Assembly (NCBI GenBank): GCA_028818385.1
Contig: JAPPNY010000168.1
Location: 1-11,548, forward strand
Reading direction: 5' to 3'
DNA length: 11,548 nucleotides
Origin: Spirochaetaceae bacterium
GTDB taxonomy: Bacteria > Spirochaetota > Spirochaetia > SZUA-6 > Bin103
Shown here: positions 5,626 to 11,548 of the stretch, one piece after another
Position numbering within the stretch: position 1 is the first letter of the stretch
Layout: each line of letters starts with the position of its first letter
Program-made: the position numbers and the translations under genes
Notes under the pieces: generated by a model
Database searches by the model: none
Told to the model about the DNA's origin: nothing
Seen by the model: the letters and a program-made list of their open reading frames with translations, nothing else

Positions 5626-6561
5626 ATGGCCGAACCCGGGCCGAACGCCGGCGACTTCCCGCGGCCGTTCCCGGCGCTGACCCCCGAGCAGCGCCTCCAT
5701 CTGGAGATCTACGGCTACGTCGTAGTGCCGGGGACGCTGTCGGAGGCGGAGACCGGCCGCATCCTGGAGGCGCTGCAGCGGCTCAAGCGCGAGCTGCACG
5801 CCGCCCGCGACCGCACCGGCGACCCGTCCGTGCGGGTGCGCGGCGCGAACCTGCTCAAGGACGAGCCGCACCACGTGTACATGGGCGCGATCGTCGAGTC
5901 CGATCCGGCCATCGCCGGATACGCCATCCACCCGCGGCTGGTGGGCATGGCCGAGGAGCTGATGGGAAGCGAGGCGCGCATCGTCGAGGTCAACGCCCAC
6001 ATCAACCGCCGCGATCCGGACATGGACCTGTCGGCCCCCGCCACCTACGGCTTCCACCGCGGTACCGACGTGCCGTTCGGGACACACCGCGACGGCGACC
6101 TGTTCCACTGCAACTTCGTCAAGACCCTGACCAACCTCACCGAGCTGGGGCCGGACGACGGCGGCACCACCGTCATCGCCGGCAGCCACAAGCTCGCGCA
6201 GCCGCCGGAGGAGCTGATCGCCTGCGCCTACCGCGACCGCTCCCTGATCCACCAGGTGGTGGCGCCCGCCGGATCGACCCTGCTGTTCGGCGAGACCCTC
6301 ATCCACGCCACCGGCCAGGTGCGCAGCGACCGGGAGCGCGCGATCGTCATCTGCGGCTACGCCCCCACCATGTACCAGAGCTGGGACGACGGCGAGCTCT
6401 CGGACGCCTTCGTCACCGGCCTGCCCGAGCGCTACCGCCCGCTGTTCCTGGGCCGCAGGCACTGGCTGCGCGGAGCGCGGCGCCGCTCCCTCTCCGACCC
6501 GGTGGAGGTGGATACCTTCGAGCTTCCCGAGTGGCCGGTGCCGGAGGCAGCGGACACCTGA
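5626..6561 (+). CDS. Phytanoyl-CoA dioxygenase (PhyH) family protein, third copy
   Basis: This is a 311-residue PhyH-fold oxygenase, the longest of the three in the window. The likely iron ligands are H154-R-D156 in FGTHRDGDLFHCNFVKTL and H227 in ETLIHATGQ. An earlier H144-R-G segment (GFHRGTD) is an alternative. R238 (DRERAIV) is the probable 2-oxoglutarate arginine. DDGGTTVIAGSHKL (177-190) is the conserved core and closely resembles that of the first PhyH copy. Extra length lies in the N-terminal Pro-rich stretch and in a basic C-terminal part (LGRRHWLRGARRRSL). The ATG at 5626 is 10 nt past the aldolase stop with only a weak ribosome site, consistent with coupled translation. The tight pairing suggests the oxygenase and aldolase act in one pathway. 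Substrate unknown. Confidence 0.9.
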   Translation: MAEPGPNAGDFPRPFPALTPEQRLHLEIYGYVVVPGTLSEAETGRILEALQRLKRELHAARDRTGDPSVRVRGANLLKDEPHHVYMGAIVESDPAIAGYAIHPRLVGMAEELMGSEARIVEVNAHINRRDPDMDLSAPATYGFHRGTDVPFGTHRDGDLFHCNFVKTLTNLTELGPDDGGTTVIAGSHKLAQPPEELIACAYRDRSLIHQVVAPAGSTLLFGETLIHATGQVRSDRERAIVICGYAPTMYQSWDDGELSDAFVTGLPERYRPLFLGRRHWLRGARRRSLSDPVEVDTFELPEWPVPEAADT

Positions 6562-6567
6562 CCGGCG

Positions 6568-6599
6568 GCCGACCGGGCGCCTGAGTGCTACGGGTCGGC
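6568..6599 (+). other. Weak hairpin between the third PhyH gene and the propeller gene
   Basis: GCCGACC (6568-6574) and GGTCGGC (6593-6599) can pair across an 18-nt loop, 6 nt after the PhyH stop. There is no T-tract, so this is not a classical terminator. It may reduce read-through or protect the upstream mRNA 3' end, or it may be chance in GC-rich DNA. No promoter was recognised in the 62-nt gap. Confidence 0.25.
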
Positions 6600-6623
6600 G
6601 GCCTCTGATCGGGCGCGCACCGG

Positions 6624-8138
6624 ATGTTCTACCAGCCGACGATCGACGCGGTCAGATCGTACGACACGAGCCTGTACTACCGGAACGGCATCCACCATCT
6701 GTTCATCCAGTACCGGAGCCCCGGGCACACCGGACCCGGGTGCGATGGCATGGCGCTGGCCACCTCCGCCGACGGTGTCCATTTCGACGAGATCGGCCCC
6801 ATCTTCACCAAGGGTGACGCCACCGATGCCATGGGAGGCATCTCGCGGACCTGGAGGGCGGGCGACCGCTACCTGCTCAGCTTCAGTGAGCGGCAGGGCG
6901 GCGTTCAGTACATTCGCTTCGCCGAGTCCGACGATCTCGTTCACTGGAGACGGCTCGGAGACGAGCATCGATTCGGTCCCGACCCGCGCTGGTACGACGA
7001 TACGCCGGTAGGGCGGTGGGACGACCTGTGGGTGCTGCCGAAGGAGGATGGGACGGGATTTCTGGGCTACCTCACGGCTAGACCGTGGAACCGGACCGAG
7101 GGCATCCCCTTCGAGTCGTTTGCGCTGGCGGAGTCCGAAGACGGGCTCCGCTGGCGCGCGCGGCCGCCGGTCGTCATCGATTGGGGTGACTGGCCGCCGA
7201 TGAGCGTCGGCGAAGTGGCCGGCGTGGAGAAGATCGGCGACCGCTACTACCTCATCCAGCACTACGCCGAGCACATGCTCGGGAACCGGCAGGTGCGCGA
7301 GCACCTCGGACGCGACGAAGGCATGTACGTGTTCGTCGCCGACCGCCCCGACGGGCCGTTCCGGCCCGACCTGGAGAGCTATCGGCTGCCGCCCACGTAC
7401 AACGTCTTCATGCGGTTCCACGCCGCCGGCGGCGAGACCCTGGTCAATCACAAGTCGGTGGCGCGCTGCGGACGCGGGTCGAGGTCCTGGATGCCGCCGC
7501 TGAAGAGAGCCGTGGTCGACCCTGACGGGCATCTGCGCCTGGGCTACTGGCCGGGCAACGATGCGGTGAAGGGCGAGAGGATCGGGATCGACCTGGCCCG
7601 CTGCGCTGTGGTGGGGGTGCCCACCTATCGCAACGCTGCCGGGCACCGGTGGCGCATGTCGCCCGGCTGGCTGGAAGCGCACGAGCCGCACGGCGGTGGG
7701 GTCGCCCTGCTGGCCAACCGGTTCGACCTGGACCGGGGGATCGTCCTGGAAGGGAGCATGCGCATCGAGGAGCCGCCGAAGCGGTGGAGCGGCATAGGCC
7801 TCTTCGTCGAGGAAGACGCGGAGATCCATGCCGGCACGGGGATGGTGCTGCAGACGCGCGGCCGGGCCGAGCTGGGACCCTTCCGGGCCAGCGGCTCCAC
7901 GAAGGTGATTCCGTATTCGACATTCAAGCCGGACGACATCGTGCAGGCGACGATCGTCCCGGGACGAACGTGCCGGTTCCGCGTGCTGGCTCGCCGCGGT
8001 CTGGTGGAGCTCTACCACGACGAGCTGCTCATCCAGTGCTACAGCCTGCCGCGCGAGCCCACCGGCAGAATCGGCCTGATCGTGGAGTCGGGCAGCGCCG
8101 TCTTCGAGGGGCTGGAAGCCTGGCAGATGAACCTGTAG
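6624..8138 (+). CDS. GH32/GH43-like five-bladed propeller glycosidase-type protein
   Basis: This is a 504-residue protein with two domains. Residues 1 to about 330 form a five-bladed propeller like glycoside hydrolase families 32, 43 and 68. SYDTSLYYRNGIHHLFIQY (12-30) aligns with the levanase/invertase opening NDPNGL-x-Y-x-x-x-Y-H-L-F-Y-Q-Y, so D14 would be the nucleophile. GRWDDLWVLP (130-139) stands where RDP is expected, and GEVAGVEKIGDRYYL (196-210) stands where the acid/base Glu (ECPDLF-type, here E197) is found. Residues from about 340 form a beta-sandwich like the GH32 C-terminal domain (FRVLARRGLVELYHDELL, then GRIGLIVESGSA). The exact NDPNG, RDP and EC motifs are not kept, so activity is uncertain. 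There is no signal peptide. An in-frame TGA at 6606-6608 limits the start to the ATG at 6624, which has a poor ribosome site. The sulfatase follows 13 nt later. Confidence 0.72.
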   Translation: MFYQPTIDAVRSYDTSLYYRNGIHHLFIQYRSPGHTGPGCDGMALATSADGVHFDEIGPIFTKGDATDAMGGISRTWRAGDRYLLSFSERQGGVQYIRFAESDDLVHWRRLGDEHRFGPDPRWYDDTPVGRWDDLWVLPKEDGTGFLGYLTARPWNRTEGIPFESFALAESEDGLRWRARPPVVIDWGDWPPMSVGEVAGVEKIGDRYYLIQHYAEHMLGNRQVREHLGRDEGMYVFVADRPDGPFRPDLESYRLPPTYNVFMRFHAAGGETLVNHKSVARCGRGSRSWMPPLKRAVVDPDGHLRLGYWPGNDAVKGERIGIDLARCAVVGVPTYRNAAGHRWRMSPGWLEAHEPHGGGVALLANRFDLDRGIVLEGSMRIEEPPKRWSGIGLFVEEDAEIHAGTGMVLQTRGRAELGPFRASGSTKVIPYSTFKPDDIVQATIVPGRTCRFRVLARRGLVELYHDELLIQCYSLPREPTGRIGLIVESGSAVFEGLEAWQMNL

Positions 8139-8151
8139 AAGGAGCGATTCG

Positions 8152-9567
8152 GTGAAGAGACCTCACATCATCTACGTCCTGTCCGACGAGCACCGGGGCC
8201 AGGCCATGAGCCACGCCGGGGATCCCAACGTGAGAACGCCGTGGATGGATCGGCTTGCCGCCGAGGGGGCGAGCTTCGAGCGCGCCTACGCCAACTGCCC
8301 GATCTGCACGCCGTCGCGGGGGACGATCTTCTCCGGGCGTCACGCGCACGCCGGACCGGTGGCGGGGTTCTTCGACGTCTTCAAGCCCACGGCGCCGAGC
8401 ACGGCCACGCTGCTGCGCGAGCTCGGCTACCGCACCGCCTACTTCGGCAAGTGGCATTGCGGCATCGTGCGCAACCAGGTGCCGGCGTCGGTGACCGGGG
8501 ACACGACGGGGCTCTTCGAGGGGGGATCGCGCAACCGCACGCCCGAGTACTTCCGCGCCGGCTTCGAGGACTGGTACGGGTTCGAGAGCCTGAACCGCCA
8601 CTTCAACAGCTCGATCTACGAGCTCGACAACGCCGATCCGACCCCTCTGGACGGCTACGAGACCGACGTCCTCACCGACAGGGCGATGGAGTACCTGCGC
8701 GGCCATGATGGCGACCAGCCGCTGTTCGTGGTGCTGTCGGTGACGCCGCCCCACTTCCCGCTGATCGTTCCCGACGAATGGAAGCGCTTCGATCCCGCTG
8801 AGCTTGCGGTGCGGGCGAACTTCACCGACACGCCACAGATGCGCGGGCACCTGGCCGACTACTACGCCATGATCGAAAACCTCGACTGGAACATCGGCCG
8901 GCTCATGGAGTGCGTGCGGGGGCTGGCGGGGTTCGAGGACGTGCTCACGGTATACATCAGCGACCACGGGGACTACATGGGCTGTCACGGGCTCTACAAC
9001 CAGAAGGAGCACTGTCACGAAGAGTCGGTGCGGATTCCGGCGATCTTTCACTGGCCCGGCGAGATCGCGGCGACGGGACTCAGGGACGGACTGTTCAGCC
9101 TGGTCGATCTGATGGGGACGACACTGGGGCTGATCGGCGCCGACGTGCCGCCCTGGAACCAGGGCACGGACTTCTCTCCCGCACTGCGGGGCGAGCGCTT
9201 CGACGCCCCGCGCGACGTGTTCCTGGAGATGGTGGGCAGCCCGCGCTGGGACCTGGGCATGCCGGACTGGCGCGGGCTGGTGAACGACCGCTGGAAGTAC
9301 GCCTTCAACGAGCACCGGATCGAGATGCTCTTCGATCTCGACACCGACCCGTTCGAGCAGCACAACCTGGCGGACGCAAACCCGGCCGAGCGCGATCGGC
9401 AGCGCGCACGCCTGCTGGAGTTGCTGGCCGAGACGCGGGATCCCTACTGGGACGTGCTCATCGAGCACGGCGTGGAGGCAGCGGTGCCGAAAGACGTCGC
9501 GCCGAAGCCGGGCCGCAAGCCATACTGGCTCGGAGCGATGGCGGGCGTGCGGGAAGACGCAGGCTGA
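8152..9567 (+). CDS. Type I (formylglycine-dependent) sulfatase
   Basis: This is a 471-residue alkaline-phosphatase-superfamily sulfatase. The modification motif C-x-P-x-R is complete as C52-T-P-S-R56, where Cys would be converted to formylglycine by a formylglycine-generating or anaerobic sulfatase-maturating enzyme, neither encoded here. Metal and sulfate ligands are recognisable: D12 in VLSDEHRGQ, K100 and H102 in YFGKWHCG, H201 in PPHFPL, D271 and H272 in YISDHGDYMG, and K285 in YNQKEHCHEES. The C-terminal ELFDL-type strand appears as MLFDLDTDPFEQHNLA. The start is GTG at 8152, supported by AAGGAG at 8139-8144 with 7-nt spacing. The N-terminus begins straight at the first beta-strand (RPHIIYVL), so there is no signal peptide and the enzyme should be cytoplasmic. 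Neighbours suggest the substrate is a sulfated sugar or oligosaccharide. The exact specificity cannot be read. Confidence 0.94.
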   Translation: MKRPHIIYVLSDEHRGQAMSHAGDPNVRTPWMDRLAAEGASFERAYANCPICTPSRGTIFSGRHAHAGPVAGFFDVFKPTAPSTATLLRELGYRTAYFGKWHCGIVRNQVPASVTGDTTGLFEGGSRNRTPEYFRAGFEDWYGFESLNRHFNSSIYELDNADPTPLDGYETDVLTDRAMEYLRGHDGDQPLFVVLSVTPPHFPLIVPDEWKRFDPAELAVRANFTDTPQMRGHLADYYAMIENLDWNIGRLMECVRGLAGFEDVLTVYISDHGDYMGCHGLYNQKEHCHEESVRIPAIFHWPGEIAATGLRDGLFSLVDLMGTTLGLIGADVPPWNQGTDFSPALRGERFDAPRDVFLEMVGSPRWDLGMPDWRGLVNDRWKYAFNEHRIEMLFDLDTDPFEQHNLADANPAERDRQRARLLELLAETRDPYWDVLIEHGVEAAVPKDVAPKPGRKPYWLGAMAGVREDAG

Positions 9568-9579
9568 GGAGGGCAAGCG

Positions 9580-10743
9580 ATGCAGCCGTTGGCGCAGGAC
9601 TACGTGGTGGTGGCGGAGTCGCCGGACAAGGAGCGGCACTTCGCCGGCTCGCCGGGCATCACCCGGCTGCCGGGCGGGGAGATGGTCGCCTCCTACGAGT
9701 GGTTCCAGCCGAAGCCGTACACGGAGACGTTTCCCAACCAGACCGAGGTGCGGGTGAGCGCGGACGGCGGCAGGACCTGGGAGCTGCGCGGCAAGACCGA
9801 CATCATCTGGCCGAGCTGCTTCGTGCACGCGGGCGCGCTCTACATGATCGGCAACCGGCGCCAGTCGCGGGAGGTGATCATCAGCCGCTCGGAGGACGGC
9901 GGCCATACCTGGACGCCGGAGGTCGAGGTGTGTGACCGGCGCAGCCACGGCGCGCCGACGGCGGTGACCTTCCAGGGCGGGCAGGTCTACCGCGCCTTCG
10001 AGACCTGCCCGCGGGTGGGCCGCTCGGGCGGCGGGCGCTCCTCATGGGAGTCGTTCGTGATGGCCGGCGACCTGAGCCGCGACCTGCTCGAACCCGCGGC
10101 GTGGCGTGCATCGCCGATGGAGCGTTTTCCCGGCGCGCCGCAGCCGATGAACACCTTCGCCTATCCGGCGGAGACCGGCACCGAGGACTGCTGGATCGAG
10201 GGCAACCTGATATCGGTGCGCGGCCGGCTGCGCAACCTGCTGCGCCTGCACGTGCTGGGGCGCGCCACGGTGGGGCTGGCGGCCATCTGCGACCTGGAGG
10301 ACGACGGCCGCACCATGAGCTATCGGTTCAGCCAGTACTGCCCGATGCCGGGCGGGCAGTGCAAGTTCCACATCGTCTACGACGAGGTCTCCGACCTGTT
10401 CTGGACGTGCGTGAATCCGGTCTCCGACACGCTGAGCCCCGTGAACGACAAGCTGGCCGAGATCGGCTTCCGCGGCATCGTCGCCAACGAGCGCCGCATC
10501 CTGCTGCTGATCTACAGCGCCGACGCCCACAACTGGTTCCAGGCCGGCTGCGTGGCGATGAGCCGCAAGATGACCGAGTCGTTCAGCTACGCGTCCAACC
10601 TGATCGACGGCGACGACCTGGTCGTGCTGTCGCGGACCTCGGTGGGGGGAGCGAGCCAGCACGACACGAACCTGGTCACCTGCCACCGCGTTTGCGGCTT
10701 CCGCGACCTGGCGCTCGACCTGAGCCGCGACTTCACCCGCTGA
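9580..10743 (+). CDS. Sialidase-like Asp-box (BNR repeat) propeller protein
   Basis: This is a 387-residue protein with the six-bladed sialidase superfamily pattern. Two clean Asp boxes are present: SADGGRTWELR from residue 60 and SEDGGHTWTPEV from residue 104. A degraded third one is in YSADAHNWF. The opening GSPGITRLPGGEMVASYEWF (23-42) is the usual first blade, with an Arg where sialidases hold the carboxylate-binding Arg triad. No clear FRIP motif is seen, so true sialidase activity is not established; many relatives are exo-glycosidases, lyases or binding proteins. GGAGGG at 9568-9573 is 6 nt before the ATG, and the gene lies 12 nt after the sulfatase, indicating one transcript. There is no signal peptide. 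It is the last gene of the rightward run and is followed at once by a strong hairpin. Confidence 0.85.
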   Translation: MQPLAQDYVVVAESPDKERHFAGSPGITRLPGGEMVASYEWFQPKPYTETFPNQTEVRVSADGGRTWELRGKTDIIWPSCFVHAGALYMIGNRRQSREVIISRSEDGGHTWTPEVEVCDRRSHGAPTAVTFQGGQVYRAFETCPRVGRSGGGRSSWESFVMAGDLSRDLLEPAAWRASPMERFPGAPQPMNTFAYPAETGTEDCWIEGNLISVRGRLRNLLRLHVLGRATVGLAAICDLEDDGRTMSYRFSQYCPMPGGQCKFHIVYDEVSDLFWTCVNPVSDTLSPVNDKLAEIGFRGIVANERRILLLIYSADAHNWFQAGCVAMSRKMTESFSYASNLIDGDDLVVLSRTSVGGASQHDTNLVTCHRVCGFRDLALDLSRDFTR

Positions 10744-10782
10744 GGACCCTCGGAGCTCTATGCGCGCCGGCTCCCGAGGGCC
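10744..10782 (+). terminator. Hairpin directly after the last rightward gene
   Basis: CCCTCGG (10747-10753) pairs with CCGAGGG (10774-10780). The helix extends by AGC/GCT (10754-10756 with 10770-10772) past one bulged C, leaving a 13-nt loop. It starts 3 nt after the TGA of the sialidase-like gene. No T-run follows, so it is a terminator-like or mRNA-end-protecting hairpin and not a textbook intrinsic terminator. Confidence 0.45.
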
Positions 10783-10920
10783 GGATCCGTTGACTGCTCC
10801 CGACTGAGGTGATAGCGCCCGGCTTCGGATGGCGTTGTCGAGCAGCCAGGACACCGTCGGTCCTGCAGCGGTACTTTAGAAGTTTGCTTCTTCCACGGGT
10901 CTCTCGTCACTCAACGGCAA

Positions 10921-10961
10921 GCGCCTGACGGGCCCCGTCCCGTTAACGGGCCGTCGGGCGC
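10921..10961. terminator. Long hairpin between convergent genes
   Basis: The arms GCGCC-T-GACGG-(G)-CCC (10921-10935) and GGG-CCGTC-G-GGCGC (10948-10961) form a stem of about 14 pairs, with one T-G wobble and one bulged G. Inside lies the perfect 12-bp palindrome CCCGTTAACGGG (10939-10950), which offers an alternative fold. It sits between the rightward operon and the leftward Cys-rich frame, whose stop is 33 nt away, so it could end transcription from both sides. Neither side has a T-tract. Apart from this, the preceding hairpin and a minor 5-bp repeat near 10879-10892, the gene-free stretch 10744-10993 shows nothing recognisable. Confidence 0.45.
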
Positions 10962-10993
10962 CTTCCCGAACCATCACCGGGCCGAGCTACCCC

Positions 10994-11548
10994 CTACTGT
11001 GCCACCCTGCGACAAGGGGGATATTCCCCCGGACAATTTTGAGGAGTCGGAAACGACCACGACCCGGGGTTATTTTGACATATACGCTCGACTTCTTCAT
11101 TGACCGTTCTTAGCATCCTGTTGCAACGGCCTTTCGTCATTTCCGTGCCATCAATCCCGGATGCCACGGAACCCAAATTAGAACATCGAGGACAATTGCA
11201 CGTGCACACTTCTCTTTCTTTGCACGTTTCGTAGGGACATATAGTATCTCTATAAATAATTCCGCACTCGGGGGTGCCCTCGGGAGTGATCCAGCAAGTT
11301 CTAAAGGGCCTCCTGCAAGGTCTCGTCTCGGTCTTGCAGTCGTATTCTTCCATGTGGCACCCAGAAGTGCTGCCGGCCGAAGGAAGGCTGTTACACCATG
11401 ACGGAACGGAGCCGGAAGAGGGATGATTCGTCGCCAGCCAATAGCACTCTGCCGGGCTAAATGCCGCCCCGATTGACGACAGGCGGCAATTGAGATGTAA
11501 GCGTCCGCTGAACCCCACCTTACGAGGGCTGAAGTAGCAAGCGATCGT
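10994..11548 (-). CDS. Cysteine-rich protein of unknown function, partial at the right edge
   Basis: A leftward frame is open from the right edge to TAG at 10994-10996, giving 184 residues with no upstream stop, so the true start probably lies outside the window. A GTG at 11518 is the first internal start candidate. No known family is recognised. About one residue in ten is Cys, most densely in the last 120 residues. Recognisable strings are CHMEEYDCKTETRPC, CPYETCKEREVCTCNCPRC and the end NCPGEYPPCRRVA. The regular Cys spacing suggests disulfide-bonded or metal-binding modules, as in secreted or surface proteins. A faint CYFSPRKVGF string recalls the Rhs core RYYSPRLGRF, making a Cys-rich Rhs tail possible but unproven. 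The DNA is AT-richer than the rest of the window and its codons use more A/T third positions, suggesting a different origin. Coding status is likely but not certain. Confidence 0.5.
   Translation of the reverse strand, partial: TIACYFSPRKVGFSGRLHLNCRLSSIGAAFSPAECYWLATNHPSSGSVPSWCNSLPSAGSTSGCHMEEYDCKTETRPCRRPFRTCWITPEGTPECGIIYRDTICPYETCKEREVCTCNCPRCSNLGSVASGIDGTEMTKGRCNRMLRTVNEEVERICQNNPGSWSFPTPQNCPGEYPPCRRVAQ

Noticed and set aside
8029..9948. 639-codon minus-strand open frame
   Set aside because: It is antisense to the sulfatase and sialidase-like genes. It is rich in Arg, Ala, His and Val, as expected for the mirror frame of GC-rich coding DNA, and has no recognisable domain.
10800..10854. 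Minus-strand string SWLLDNAIRSRAL as a possible gene remnant
   Set aside because: It is too short, and the frame continues as the shadow of the sialidase-like gene. No start signal or family match was recognised.
11075..11103. TTGACA -35 box inside the Cys-rich frame
   Set aside because: It is a perfect -35, but there is no acceptable -10 at 16-18 nt downstream (the bases read CATTGA), and it lies inside a frame on the other strand. It is likely chance in AT-richer DNA.
1..11548. CRISPR array, tRNA, rRNA, insertion sequence or attachment site
   Set aside because: No regularly spaced direct repeats, tRNA cloverleaf with CCA-adjacent arms, rRNA-like stretch, transposase motif or terminal inverted repeats were found on reading both strands.

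Overview
The window is high-GC bacterial DNA with compact, co-oriented genes, good Shine-Dalgarno sites before many starts, and one GTG start. Ten protein-coding genes read rightward from the left edge to about 10.74 kb. An eleventh, cysteine-rich reading frame points left and runs off the right edge in visibly AT-richer DNA. Three divergent phytanoyl-CoA dioxygenase (PhyH) family genes, a Gfo/Idh/MocA oxidoreductase, a sulfatase and two beta-propeller glycan-type enzymes in one stretch recall uncultured, often marine or sponge-associated lineages rich in such genes (for example Poribacteria, Latescibacterota, Spirochaetota). That placement is inference only; no taxonomic marker is present.

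Layout. (1) 2-2956 looks like one operon: the 3' end of an NHL-type beta-propeller gene, a Gfo/Idh/MocA dehydrogenase, and two PhyH oxygenases, with gaps of 1, 13 and 34 nt. (2) 2957-3281 is a 325-nt gap. On the minus strand it holds what looks like a decayed VapBC toxin-antitoxin pair, followed by inverted repeats and a possible promoter for the next gene. (3) 3282-6561 holds an adenylosuccinate-synthetase (PurA) family gene, a dihydrodipicolinate synthase/N-acetylneuraminate lyase family aldolase preceded by an extended -10 almost touching its ATG, and a third PhyH oxygenase. (4) 6624-10743 holds a GH32/GH43-like five-bladed propeller protein, a type I sulfatase with a complete CTPSR formylglycine motif, and a sialidase-like Asp-box protein, the last two 13 and 12 nt behind their predecessors. 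(5) 10744-10993 has two strong hairpins and no gene. (6) 10994 to the right edge is the Cys-rich minus-strand frame.

How the genes may work together. The right-hand trio looks suited to processing a sulfated oligosaccharide, and none of the three has a recognisable signal peptide, so the work would be intracellular. The dehydrogenase, the aldolase and the three Fe(II)/2-oxoglutarate oxygenases could process a released sugar or another small molecule. The PurA-family protein is the outlier. Its phosphate loop and catalytic Asp/His are intact, but the TKLD guanine-recognition motif reads TGLG and the C-terminal guanine-contacting segment is also rewritten. It is therefore probably not an ordinary GTP-dependent PurA. 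No transporter, regulator, formylglycine-generating enzyme or mobile-element gene is visible.
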